Shown here one piece after another: positions 24,679 to 33,754 of a stretch of DNA of 64,000 bases; within the stretch, counting starts at the first letter, position 1, and each line of letters opens with the position of its first letter. This DNA comes from Lachnospiraceae bacterium (GTDB taxonomy: Bacteria > Bacillota > Clostridia > Lachnospirales > Lachnospiraceae). The notes beneath the pieces are model-generated. The model made no database searches. It saw only the letters and a program-made list of their open reading frames with translations, and was not told where the DNA came from. The stretch is from positions 144,013-208,012 of the forward strand of contig JAFZQU010000001.1 in NCBI GenBank assembly GCA_017620255.1, read 5' to 3'. The position numbers and the translations under genes were made by a program.

Positions 24679-26427
24679 ATGGAAAATAAAAAAGTCATGA
24701 TGCTTGGAAATGAGGCGATCGCGCGGGGCGCGTATGAGGCGGGTGTAAAGGTTTCCGCCGCGTACCCGGGAACGCCGAGCACGGAGATCAGTGAGAATCT
24801 CGTGCAGTATAAGGACAGTCTCTACTGTGAATGGTCGCCGAACGAAAAGGTGGCCATGGAGGTTGCGATCGGCGCATCCATCAGCGGTGTCAGGGCGATG
24901 GCGTCCATGAAACACGTCGGCGTGAATGTGGCGGCAGACCCGCTGTACACAGTCTCCTATATCGGCGTGACCGGCGGACTGGTACTCGTTGCGGCCGATG
25001 ATCCGGGTTTATATTCTTCACAGAATGAACAGGATTCGCGCATGGTCGCAAGAGCTGCGCAGGTGCCGGTGCTTGAACCGTCCGATTCCCAGGAAGCAAA
25101 AGACTTTATGAAGTTCGCGTTTGACTTAAGCGAACAGTATGATACGCCCGTGATCCTGCGTACCACCACCAGACTTGCGCATTCGCAGGGACCGGTGGAA
25201 CTGTGCGACCGCATAGAGGTGGCTGATAAACCTTATGAGCGCAACGTGGTAAAAAACGTCATGATGCCGGGCAACGCCAAGATCAGACACTTGGCGGTCG
25301 AAGAAAGAGAGAAGAAACTGATAGAGGATGCGTGTGATTTTGCCGTTAACCGCGTTGAGATGAGCGACACGAAGATCGGTGTGATCACGAGCGGGATCCC
25401 TTATCAGTATGTGAAGGAAGCGCTGCCTTCCGCATCCGTACTGAAGTTAGGCCTCGTCAATCCGCTGCCGCGGAAACTGATCGAGGATTTTGCAGCCAAA
25501 GTCGAGAAACTTTACATTGTCGAGGAACTCGATCCGCTGATCGAACTGCAGGTGAAGTCCTGGGGCATTCAGGCGACCGGCAAAGAGATCTTTACGGTGC
25601 AGGGCGAATACAGCGCGAACATGTTAAGGAAAGCCATCCTCAAAGAGGAACTTGCCATAAACGAGCCGGCAAAAGTGCCGATGCGTCCGCCGATCCTCTG
25701 TCCCGGCTGCCCGCACAGAAGTGTGTATTCGGTACTGAACAAACTGAAGATCCATGCGGCAGGCGATATCGGCTGCTATACGCTTGGTGCGGTGGCACCG
25801 TTGTCCGTGATCGATACGACGGTCTGCATGGGCGCGTCCATTTCCACGCTGCACGGCATGGAAAAGGCAAAAGGCAGGGATTACATCAAAAACTGGGTTG
25901 CCGTGATCGGCGATTCCACGTTTATGCATACAGGCGTCAATTCGCTGATCAACATGGTCTATAACCAGGGAACGGGGACCGTCATGATCCTCGACAATTC
26001 CACGACCGGCATGACCGGCCACCAGGATCATGCGGCGACCGGCAAGACCCTGCAGGGAGACATCGTGCCTGCGATCGATATCGTGGCTCTTTGCAAGTCT
26101 CTCGGTATTAAGAACGTGGAAGTGGTGGATGCATTTGATACGCAGAAACTGGAGGAAACGGTGAAGCGTGAGGTCGCAAAGGATGAGATCTCCGTGATCA
26201 TCACCAAATCCCCCTGCGTTCTGTTGAGTAAAGCACCCGTAACTAAGAGATGCGTGGTAGACCCTGAAAAATGCAAAAAGTGCGGCGCCTGCTTAAGACC
26301 CGGATGCCCTGCGATCACAAAGGGGGCAGACGGCGTGAGCGTGATCAATGATACGATGTGTAACGGCTGCGGACTGTGCAGACAGCTCTGCAAATTTGAT
26401 GCGATCGCAGATGTGGCGGTAAGGTGA
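24679..26427 (+). CDS. iorA: indolepyruvate:ferredoxin oxidoreductase, alpha subunit
   Basis: A 582-residue thiamine-diphosphate enzyme subunit. It oxidises aryl-pyruvates from aromatic amino acids to aryl-acetyl-CoA and passes electrons to ferredoxin. The N-terminal half has MLGNEAIARGAYEAGV and the YPGTPSTEI motif. The ThDP-binding half includes RPPILCPGCPHRSVY and GDIGCYTLG. The C-terminus carries two [4Fe-4S] ferredoxin-like motifs (CKKCGACLRPGCPAI and CNGCGLCRQLC). Its beta partner is normally adjacent, but here lies 4.8 kb downstream, after a signalling module. Confidence 0.94.
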   Translation: MENKKVMMLGNEAIARGAYEAGVKVSAAYPGTPSTEISENLVQYKDSLYCEWSPNEKVAMEVAIGASISGVRAMASMKHVGVNVAADPLYTVSYIGVTGGLVLVAADDPGLYSSQNEQDSRMVARAAQVPVLEPSDSQEAKDFMKFAFDLSEQYDTPVILRTTTRLAHSQGPVELCDRIEVADKPYERNVVKNVMMPGNAKIRHLAVEEREKKLIEDACDFAVNRVEMSDTKIGVITSGIPYQYVKEALPSASVLKLGLVNPLPRKLIEDFAAKVEKLYIVEELDPLIELQVKSWGIQATGKEIFTVQGEYSANMLRKAILKEELAINEPAKVPMRPPILCPGCPHRSVYSVLNKLKIHAAGDIGCYTLGAVAPLSVIDTTVCMGASISTLHGMEKAKGRDYIKNWVAVIGDSTFMHTGVNSLINMVYNQGTGTVMILDNSTTGMTGHQDHAATGKTLQGDIVPAIDIVALCKSLGIKNVEVVDAFDTQKLEETVKREVAKDEISVIITKSPCVLLSKAPVTKRCVVDPEKCKKCGACLRPGCPAITKGADGVSVINDTMCNGCGLCRQLCKFDAIADVAVR

Positions 26428-26443
26428 GATAAGACCTATGGAT

Positions 26444-27214
26444 ATGCGGATCCTGATGATCTCAGAAAGAAAATCGATGTTAGTCAATGCACTGGTGGAA
26501 GGCCTTCAGAAAGAGGGCTTTAAGATCGTGGTCTCACCGATGGATCTGAAGAAACTTCCGACCGTCAAAGAGCCGCCGGCGACTCTGCTGTTTTATCTGC
26601 AGAACGGATACCAGGATGCACCCATGGAAGTCAGGATGAAACTCATACAGGACTACATGGATGAGCGCAAGCTTGGCAATGAGCAGATCTCCCTGTTTTT
26701 GCTTGGCGAAGCGGATGAACTGGCAAGGGCGAAGAGTGCGATCCCACAGGGTTATATCAGCGGGATGTTCATACGTCCCTTCCGTGCGGATGACGTGGCC
26801 CGCGCGATCCGGGAGAAAGATACGGAAAATGAAGAGACCTATAAGACGTTAAAGAACGTCCTGATCGTCGATGATGACCCCGTCATGCTCCGCACGATGC
26901 AGGAGACGCTGGCCGGGCACTACCGTGTGTTTACGGCAGGTTCCGGCATGAACGCGATCCAGCTGCTGACCACGACGGCAATGGACCTGATCCTGCTTGA
27001 CTATGAAATGCCCGTGGTCAAAGGACCGCAGGTCCTTGAGATGCTGCGCCAGGAACCGAAAACAAAAGATATTCCCGTCATGTTTCTGACCGCGAAAAGC
27101 GACCGGCATTCCATTTCACAGATCCTGAAGCTGAAGCCGGAAGGATATCTGCTGAAGAGCCAGCCGCAATCGGCGATCGAACAGGCGATCGCGAATTTTT
27201 TCGCGGAGAAATAA
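26444..27214 (+). CDS. two-receiver response regulator without output domain
   Basis: About 256 residues. Residues 1-125 look like a receiver fold, but the phosphorylation Asp is missing (ATLLFYLQNGY where a Asp would sit). Residues 138-256 form a complete receiver: VLIVDDDPVML, phospho-acceptor Asp186 in DLILLDYEMPVV, the Thr in MFLTAKSD, and the Lys in YLLKSQ. No DNA-binding or enzymatic domain follows. It begins 16 bases after iorA and 3 bases before the binding-protein gene. It is the likely terminal acceptor for the Hpt domain of the hybrid kinase two genes downstream, signalling by protein contact. Confidence 0.85.
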   Translation: MRILMISERKSMLVNALVEGLQKEGFKIVVSPMDLKKLPTVKEPPATLLFYLQNGYQDAPMEVRMKLIQDYMDERKLGNEQISLFLLGEADELARAKSAIPQGYISGMFIRPFRADDVARAIREKDTENEETYKTLKNVLIVDDDPVMLRTMQETLAGHYRVFTAGSGMNAIQLLTTTAMDLILLDYEMPVVKGPQVLEMLRQEPKTKDIPVMFLTAKSDRHSISQILKLKPEGYLLKSQPQSAIEQAIANFFAEK

Positions 27215-27217
27215 CAT

Positions 27218-28309
27218 ATGAAAAAGACGTATTTCATCATTTTGGGGATCCTTGTAATCTTTGTGGTCGGCTTCGTGATCATTTCACAGAGCATGAAGAA
27301 TGAGGAGCCGGAGAGTGCAAACCGCAAGATCGCGCTGCTGATGAATGGCAGCAGGGAAGACCACAGTTATTGTCAGGCCCAATATGAAGGAATGCGTGCC
27401 TATGAACTGTCATCCGGAGATATCGTTTCTTACTTTGACAATGTGCAGCCGGATGAACGTTTCGAAAATCTGGTGCATGAACTGATCTTAACAGGCTATG
27501 GGATCATCGTCTGTGATTCCTATGTATACGAGCCGAAGATCACGGAACTCGCACATGAAAACCCCGATGTCTATTTTCTGAATGCGTCCGGCACGGAAAC
27601 GGCCGGCAATTATTCTTCCTATCTGGGACGCGTCTATCAGGCCCGTTATCTGACCGGTATCGTGGCCGGCATGCAGACAAAGACAGATCGGATCGGCTAT
27701 ATCGTGGCTACGCCGACACCGGAAACGATCCGGCAGGTCAACGCGTTCACGATCGGCGTCAGGAAGGTTAATCCCGATGCGACCGTCTATGTCCGTCACA
27801 CCAATCACTGGAACAACGATAAGATCGCGGAAACCGTTACGGAGAAACTGCTCAAGGAGCAGGATATCGATGTGCTGACCCTGCATACCAATACGATAAT
27901 GCCCCTTAAGATCGCAAATGAGAGAGGGATCTATACGATCGGGAACAACCGCGACAACAGGGACCTTTTCCCGAACACCTATCTGATCGCCTGCGTGTTT
28001 GACTGGGCACCGTTTTTTACGGAGCGTATCGGTGAATGCAACCGCAACAAGTTTGTCGGACAGCATTACTGGGAAGGCATGCGTACGGGGATCGTCGCGA
28101 TCTCGGAACCGACCGCTCTGGTAAGTCCCGAGACAAAGCGGATCGTGGAAGCGGAACAGAACAGGATCATGACGGGGCGTTATGATGTATTTTTCGGACC
28201 GGTTACGGATACGGATGGATTCGTGCGTGTCAGAAAAGGAGAGAACCTGCCGGATACCGAACTGTTAGAGCATATGGACTGGTATGTTGAAGGAGTGGAT
28301 GTGGAATGA
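27218..28309 (+). CDS. membrane-anchored BMP/PnrA-like substrate-binding protein
   Basis: A 363-residue protein. One uncleaved N-terminal membrane helix (residues 4-24) has no lipobox. A periplasmic-binding-protein fold of the basic membrane protein (BMP/PnrA) type follows: IALLMNGSREDHSYCQAQYEGM, an SSYLGRVYQARYLTGIVAGM block and VFGPV-like ends. BMP proteins usually bind nucleosides for ABC uptake; no permease or ATPase is nearby. It overlaps the hybrid kinase gene by four bases and is probably its extracellular ligand sensor. Confidence 0.8.
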   Translation: MKKTYFIILGILVIFVVGFVIISQSMKNEEPESANRKIALLMNGSREDHSYCQAQYEGMRAYELSSGDIVSYFDNVQPDERFENLVHELILTGYGIIVCDSYVYEPKITELAHENPDVYFLNASGTETAGNYSSYLGRVYQARYLTGIVAGMQTKTDRIGYIVATPTPETIRQVNAFTIGVRKVNPDATVYVRHTNHWNNDKIAETVTEKLLKEQDIDVLTLHTNTIMPLKIANERGIYTIGNNRDNRDLFPNTYLIACVFDWAPFFTERIGECNRNKFVGQHYWEGMRTGIVAISEPTALVSPETKRIVEAEQNRIMTGRYDVFFGPVTDTDGFVRVRKGENLPDTELLEHMDWYVEGVDVE

Positions 28310-31161
28310 AGGAGGGACGCAAAGGGATCATCATGAGCCGCGGCATGATCCGCCTGATGGCCACGCTCGCCGTCATGCTGCTCCTGCTGCTTGCGATCGG
28401 GCTGTTCCTGTATTTGCGCGTCAACCGGCTCCTGAACGTATACATGGAAGAACAGGGGAAAAAGCAGGCGGAGACGCTTTCGGAGGTGACATCCAGACAG
28501 CTGGAGGGGGAACTGAAAGCGCTTTCGACTGTTGCCAGTGAGTTCACCAAGGTGGAGGAAGTCAGCGTGGATGCCCTGCGTGCCATGCAGGATTCCGATC
28601 ACGAAAGCCGGATCGGTGTGCAGCGCGTGGATGGCAATCCGTATTACGGTATTCCCTACAGTGCGGAAACATTTGGCTGTATCGAGAATGCGATCCACGG
28701 CGAAACAGCCATGTCATATGTGCAGGGAAAAGGACTGATGTTCTGCGTTCCTGCTTTTCGCGACAAAAACGTAGCCTATGTCATCTACCGGATCTATCCG
28801 GAATCCCAGCTTTATGAGCACTTTGGCGTAGAGAGCTACAGCGGGATGGGACGTGTCTGCATCAAGGACAGAAACGGTCATGTGGTCATCCCCGCCAAAA
28901 CGCAGGAACCTTCGGAAAAACTGCTCTTTACGGATCAGAACGTGGAAGACGGTATGCAGGAACTGATGCGCGACCTGTTCACGACGGGAAGCGCGGCGAC
29001 TTTCAGAACCACCTCTTATGGCGAACAGATGCTGTTTGCGGCAGAGATTGACGGCAGTGATTTTTATCTCGAAGGATATGTGCCGCAGGCAGTGGTCGAG
29101 GAAGGCGTCAAGTACGTGAAAATGCTCGTGATCCTCGTCTTCCTGGTCCTGGCCGCGCTGGTGTTCCTTGGCGGCTTTTTGCTGACGAGGCTCGAGAGCA
29201 GGGCGCAGGAGAGTGAGAAACTCAGGGCAGCTTCACTGGTTGCGGCAAAATCAAACGCGGCGAAAAGTGATTTTCTCGCGAACATGTCTCACGAGATCCG
29301 GACGCCGATCAACGCGATGCTCGGCATGAATGAGATGATCATCCGTGAGAGCAGCGATGAACAGATAAAGAATTATGCCGGTAATATCGAGAGCGCGGGC
29401 AAGAACCTGTTGTCCATCATCAATGATATTCTGGATTTTTCCAAGATCGAGGCGGGAAAGATGGAACTCTCAAACGCACCGTATCAGCTTTCATCGCTGC
29501 TAAACGATGTCAGCAACATGATCATATTCCGGGCACGCACAAAGAACCTGCAATACTTTGTGGATGTGGACGAGACCACGCCGGACGGCCTTTACGGCGA
29601 TGAGGTGCGGATCCGTCAGGTGCTCGTGAATGTGCTGACAAACGCGGTGAAATATACCAACGAAGGCAGTGTGACCCTGCATGTGGGATATGAGAGGGAA
29701 GAAGACCGGGAAGACGGAAAATACCTGAAACTTATCATCACGGTCAAGGACACGGGGATCGGGATCCGCGAAGAGGATATCAAGAAGCTGTTCGTGAAGT
29801 TTGAGCGTGTAGACCTTTCCCAGAACAAAACCGTTGAGGGAACGGGACTCGGGCTTGCGATCACTTATAACATCCTGCAGCTGATGGGCGGGGATATCCG
29901 GGTAAAGAGTGAGTACGGAAAAGGTTCCGTCTTTACCGTGGTTCTTCCGCAGAAGATCGTCGCGGATGAAGCGATCGGGCGTTTCAGAGACCGCTTCGGG
30001 AACGCCGCGAGCGAAAAGAAGACATACCGCCAGTCCTTTATCGCAAAGAACGCCAATATCCTTGTTGTTGACGATACAAAGGTCAATCTGATCGTGATCG
30101 AAGGCCTGCTGAAAAAGACGCAGCTTGTGATCGATACGGCATTGAGCGGCGAGGAGGCTTTGAGGCTTACGAAGAACACGCCGTATGACCTGATCCTGAT
30201 GGACCAGCGCATGCCGCAGATGGACGGGAGTGAGGCGATGGAGCGGATCCGTGCGCAGGAAGACGGCATGAACCGGGAAACACCCGTGATCGCACTGACG
30301 GCGGATGCGGTGCAGGGCGCAAGAGCACGTTATCTGAAGGCCGGCTTTACCGATTATCTTTCAAAACCCGTGGATGCGGTCGTGCTGGAAACGACGCTGG
30401 TCAAATACCTGCCGCCTGAAAAGGTCGTACTTTTACCGGCAGAAGAAGAGGCTGAGACTGCCGCGACCGAAACGGCTAAAGAGTGCGTAAGGGAACCGGA
30501 ACCGGCTCCTGCAGAGACGGAACGCAGTCCTGAGCCGGCAGCAGGAGAGGATCTGCCGGATCTAGAGAGCATATATGAGAGTACGGATGAACTCTCTTAT
30601 GAGGACGCCCTGCAGCAGGTGGGAACCAAAGAACTGCTCGCGGCCACGGTCAGACAGTTCTATGAAGATATCGTGGAAAATGCGGATGCGATCCTGCAGT
30701 ATTTACTGCAGGGAGATTACGGGAATTACACGATCCGGGTACATGCACTCAAAAGCAGTGCGCGCCTGATCGGTGCTACATTCCTTTCTGCGGAAGCCAG
30801 ATCACTGGAGGAAGCGGGAAACCGCGTGATGGACGGAACGCTGTCCGATAAGGTGTTAAAGGAACGCACGCCTTGCATGCTGCAGGATTACCGGGCACTT
30901 CTGGATATTCTGAAACCGTTTGCAGGGAGCACGGGGGCGGACGCATCGGAGGATGCGCCGCTGATCAGTGATGACGAACTGGCAGAAGCCTATGAAGCGA
31001 TCCATGAGTTTGCACAGATGTATGACATCAACAGTGTGGACAGCATTGTGGCGCAGCTGAAAGAGTACCGGATCCCTGAGAACGAAGAAGAACGCGTGAA
31101 AAAGATAGCGCAGGCTGCGCGCGGATCCGACTGGGAAACACTCGGAAAACTGACGGAATAG
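28306..31161 (+). CDS. hybrid sensor histidine kinase with REC and Hpt domains
   Basis: A 951-residue phosphorelay kinase. One membrane helix is at residues 14-36, followed by an extracellular sensor of about 235 residues (Cache-like, by size), and a second helix around 272-295. HisKA has His329 in FLANMSHEIRTPINAML. HATPase has VLTNAVKYTNEG, VKDTGIGI and GTGLGLAI. REC has Asp633 in LILMDQRMP. An acidic Ala/Glu/Pro linker precedes the Hpt with His813 in RVHALKSSARLIG. All relay residues are present. It is coupled to the binding-protein gene by an ATGA overlap. The start could also be an ATG at 28333. Confidence 0.9.
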   Translation: MKEGRKGIIMSRGMIRLMATLAVMLLLLLAIGLFLYLRVNRLLNVYMEEQGKKQAETLSEVTSRQLEGELKALSTVASEFTKVEEVSVDALRAMQDSDHESRIGVQRVDGNPYYGIPYSAETFGCIENAIHGETAMSYVQGKGLMFCVPAFRDKNVAYVIYRIYPESQLYEHFGVESYSGMGRVCIKDRNGHVVIPAKTQEPSEKLLFTDQNVEDGMQELMRDLFTTGSAATFRTTSYGEQMLFAAEIDGSDFYLEGYVPQAVVEEGVKYVKMLVILVFLVLAALVFLGGFLLTRLESRAQESEKLRAASLVAAKSNAAKSDFLANMSHEIRTPINAMLGMNEMIIRESSDEQIKNYAGNIESAGKNLLSIINDILDFSKIEAGKMELSNAPYQLSSLLNDVSNMIIFRARTKNLQYFVDVDETTPDGLYGDEVRIRQVLVNVLTNAVKYTNEGSVTLHVGYEREEDREDGKYLKLIITVKDTGIGIREEDIKKLFVKFERVDLSQNKTVEGTGLGLAITYNILQLMGGDIRVKSEYGKGSVFTVVLPQKIVADEAIGRFRDRFGNAASEKKTYRQSFIAKNANILVVDDTKVNLIVIEGLLKKTQLVIDTALSGEEALRLTKNTPYDLILMDQRMPQMDGSEAMERIRAQEDGMNRETPVIALTADAVQGARARYLKAGFTDYLSKPVDAVVLETTLVKYLPPEKVVLLPAEEEAETAATETAKECVREPEPAPAETERSPEPAAGEDLPDLESIYESTDELSYEDALQQVGTKELLAATVRQFYEDIVENADAILQYLLQGDYGNYTIRVHALKSSARLIGATFLSAEARSLEEAGNRVMDGTLSDKVLKERTPCMLQDYRALLDILKPFAGSTGADASEDAPLISDDELAEAYEAIHEFAQMYDINSVDSIVAQLKEYRIPENEEERVKKIAQAARGSDWETLGKLTE

Positions 31162-31192
31162 CAGAAAGTTGTGTGATTTTTCCAAAATCCGA

Positions 31193-31221
31193 TTGATTAG
31201 AGCGGGTATACGCTTTATAAT
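31193..31221 (+). promoter_or_regulatory. sigma-A promoter for iorB
   Basis: TTGATT (31193-31198), a 17-base spacer, TATAAT (31216-31221). It gives the iorB-paaK-ACT genes their own transcription start, separate from the iorA-phosphorelay genes. Confidence 0.75.
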
Positions 31222-31254
31222 TGTCAAAAATACATGCACAGCGGGAGAGAGACC

Positions 31255-31824
31255 ATGGTTACAAAAAACATCATGATCGTCGGTGTCGGCGGTCAGGGAA
31301 CGTTGCTTACAAGCAGGATCCTAGGCGGGATCATGCGGCAGGGCGGCTACGAAGTTAAAATGTCGGAGGTACACGGAATGGCCCAGCGCGGCGGCTCCGT
31401 GGTGACATTTGTCAGATACGGCGATACGGTAAGAGAGCCGATCGTCGAAGAAGGATGCGCAGATGTACTGATCGCATTTGAGCGTCTTGAGGCTTTGCGC
31501 TACGCACATTTCCTGAAAAAGGACGGTGTGCTGATCGTCAACGATGAGCGGATCGATCCGATGCCGGTCGTTATGGGTGCGGCCGAATATCCGGAAGGCA
31601 TCATTGAGGACCTGAAGAGCCGCTATAAAGTGATCGCGATCGATGCGATGAGCGAAGCCAAGAAACTCGGCAATCCCAAGGTGTTTAACGTGATCGTGCT
31701 CGGCGTTGCAGCCAAGCATATGGATTTTTCTAAAGAAGAATGGATGCGGGTGATCGAACAGACGGTCAAGCCGCAGTTTGTGGATATCAACAAGCAGGCG
31801 TTTTCGATCGGGTATGCATCCTGA
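31255..31824 (+). CDS. iorB: indolepyruvate:ferredoxin oxidoreductase, beta subunit
   Basis: About 189 residues of the pyruvate ferredoxin oxidoreductase gamma-type fold. Signatures are IMIVGVGGQGTLLTSRILGG, VKMSEVHGMAQRGGSVVTFVRYG and later KVFNVIVLGVAAK. It pairs with IorA, encoded at 24679-26427. The ATG at 31255 with GCGGGAGAGA upstream is preferred over the in-frame ATG at 31234. It has its own promoter and is followed by paaK after 31 bases. Confidence 0.92.
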   Translation: MVTKNIMIVGVGGQGTLLTSRILGGIMRQGGYEVKMSEVHGMAQRGGSVVTFVRYGDTVREPIVEEGCADVLIAFERLEALRYAHFLKKDGVLIVNDERIDPMPVVMGAAEYPEGIIEDLKSRYKVIAIDAMSEAKKLGNPKVFNVIVLGVAAKHMDFSKEEWMRVIEQTVKPQFVDINKQAFSIGYAS

Positions 31825-31855
31825 TGGCGCGGCACACTGAAGAGGGAGGATCAAA

Positions 31856-33154
31856 ATGATCTGGAATGAAGCCAAAGAGTGCATGAGCAGAGATGAGATG
31901 ACACATCTGCAGAGTGCCAGACTTTGCAAACTGATAGACAGGGTCTATCACAACGTGGAATACTACCGCAAAAAAATGCAGGCAGTGGGTCTGGAACCCG
32001 GAGACATCAACGGGATCGAGGACATTACCAAACTGCCCTATACAACGAAAGATGACCTGAGGGACACCTATCCCTTCGGCCTCTTTGCCGTACCCAGATC
32101 GCAGATCGTGCGTATCCATGCCAGCAGCGGCACGACCGGAAAGGCCACGGTCGTCGGCTACACGAGACGGGACATCGATGTCTGGTCCGAGTGTGTGGCC
32201 CGCTCCATGACGATGGCTGATATCGGAAAAGACGATACGATCCAGATCGCTTACGGCTACGGCCTGTTCACCGGCGGCCTCGGTGCGCACTACGGTGCGG
32301 AAAACCTGGGTGCGACCGTTGTTCCCATGTCTACCGGCAATACAAAGAAGCTGATCACCATGATGGAGGACTTCGGTGTGACAGCCATCGCCTGCACGCC
32401 TTCCTATTTGCTGCATGTGGCAGAGACACTGGAAGCGGAAGGCATGCTCGGCCGGATCAAACTGCGCAGGGCTGTCTGCGGCGCGGAACCCTGGACCGAA
32501 AACATGCGCAAACTCATTGAAGACTGGCTGCATATCAAGGCCCACGATATCTACGGTCTCTCTGAAGTGATGGGACCGGGCGTGGCCTGTGACTGCTCCT
32601 TCCATAACGGACTGCACGTGCACGAGGATCATTTCCTGCCGGAGATCATCTCCCCGGCAACCCTTGAGCCGGTAGCGGATGGAGAGACAGGCGAACTGGT
32701 ATTTACGACCCTGACCAAAGAAGGGATCCCTCTGATCCGTTACAGGACCAAGGACCTGACCAGCATTGACAGATCGGTCTGCGAATGCGGCCGTACCACG
32801 GCCAGGATCTCCCGTTTTAAAGGCAGGAGCGATGATATGCTCATCATCCGCGGTGTCAATGTATTCCCGTCGCAGGTGGAAGCGGCGCTGCTGGAAGTTG
32901 ATGAGACGACGCCGAACTACATGATGATCGTGGACCGCGTGGACCATCAGGATACGCTGGAAGTACAGGTGGAAGTGGAAGAGCGGTTCTTTGACGATGA
33001 TATGCGCGGACTGGATCAGTTATCCAAGAAGATCCAGCTTGTCTTAAAGCAGGCCCTGGGACTTGCAGTTAAGATCACGCTGGTTGAGCCGCACACCCTG
33101 GAGCGCTTCGAGGGCAAGGCAAAGCATGTGATCGACAAGCGTAAGTACGATTGA
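31856..33154 (+). CDS. paaK: phenylacetate-CoA ligase
   Basis: A 432-residue ANL-superfamily adenylate-forming ligase. The ATP-binding loop IHASSGTTGKATVVGYT, the DIYGLSEVMGPGVA block, and the C-terminal hinge region GRSDDMLIIRGVNVFPSQVE are all clear. It interconverts arylacetate and aryl-acetyl-CoA. Beside indolepyruvate oxidoreductase it may run toward ATP and arylacetate, conserving the energy of the CoA ester. GGGAGGATCAAA precedes the ATG. Confidence 0.94.
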   Translation: MIWNEAKECMSRDEMTHLQSARLCKLIDRVYHNVEYYRKKMQAVGLEPGDINGIEDITKLPYTTKDDLRDTYPFGLFAVPRSQIVRIHASSGTTGKATVVGYTRRDIDVWSECVARSMTMADIGKDDTIQIAYGYGLFTGGLGAHYGAENLGATVVPMSTGNTKKLITMMEDFGVTAIACTPSYLLHVAETLEAEGMLGRIKLRRAVCGAEPWTENMRKLIEDWLHIKAHDIYGLSEVMGPGVACDCSFHNGLHVHEDHFLPEIISPATLEPVADGETGELVFTTLTKEGIPLIRYRTKDLTSIDRSVCECGRTTARISRFKGRSDDMLIIRGVNVFPSQVEAALLEVDETTPNYMMIVDRVDHQDTLEVQVEVEERFFDDDMRGLDQLSKKIQLVLKQALGLAVKITLVEPHTLERFEGKAKHVIDKRKYD

Positions 33155-33183
33155 GACGGCACCCTGAAAAGAGGAGGTATGGT

Positions 33184-33597
33184 ATGGTAAAACAGGTTAC
33201 GATCTTTATAGCAAATAAAGAAGGCAGGATCGAAAAGGTTACGGAGGTGCTCAAGCAGAACGGGATCAATATCTCGTCCTTAAGCCTTGCCGAGTCTGTT
33301 GATTTCGGGCTTCTGCGCCTGATCGTTTCGGATCCGGAAAAAGCCCTTTCCTGCCTGAAGGATGCGGGGCTTTCTGCAAAACTTTCCAATGTGATCGCTG
33401 TGCGTATTTCCAACGATCCGGGATCCCTGCATGACCTTCTGACTGCCATGAAGGAATTCAACATCGAGTATATGTACGTTCTTTCCACCCAGGATACGGC
33501 TTCCATGATCATGAAGATCCGCGACATCGAAGGCGCGGAGAAGGTGCTTGCAGACGAAGGATTCACGGTCTTAAAGCCGGAAGAGGTGTATCAGTAA
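33184..33597 (+). CDS. tandem ACT-domain protein
   Basis: About 137 residues made of two ACT domains: residues 2-65 (KQVTIFIANKEGRIEKVTEVL) and 69-135 (IAVRISNDPGSLHDLLTAM). ACT domains bind amino acids or related ligands. This gene commonly follows paaK in Clostridia and probably regulates or senses aromatic amino acid breakdown. GAGGAGGT lies directly before the ATG at 33184, which decides this start over an earlier in-frame ATG at 33151. It ends the ior-paaK unit. Confidence 0.88.
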   Translation: MVKQVTIFIANKEGRIEKVTEVLKQNGINISSLSLAESVDFGLLRLIVSDPEKALSCLKDAGLSAKLSNVIAVRISNDPGSLHDLLTAMKEFNIEYMYVLSTQDTASMIMKIRDIEGAEKVLADEGFTVLKPEEVYQ

Positions 33598-33754
33598 AAA
33601 TCAGTCCATAAAATTTCATAATACAGACCTTTGACCGTAACAAAAAACACTTCAGTGTGTTAACATGGTACTCAGATGAAACAGGTTGGGTAGGACAGAC
33701 CGGCACTTGTGCCGCGTTCTGACCGGTGAACACGCAGGAGAGGAGACTGGCAAA

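Noticed and set aside
31787..32947. A 386-codon open frame on the minus strand, antisense to paaK
   Set aside because: paaK is unambiguous on the plus strand. The antisense product is His/Arg-rich without family features.
33598..33754. A riboswitch (e.g. c-di-GMP type) before the surface-protein gene
   Set aside because: There are short hairpins such as CGGCAC-TT-GTGCCG, but none of the conserved riboswitch core sequences I know, and no clear promoter or terminator pair.
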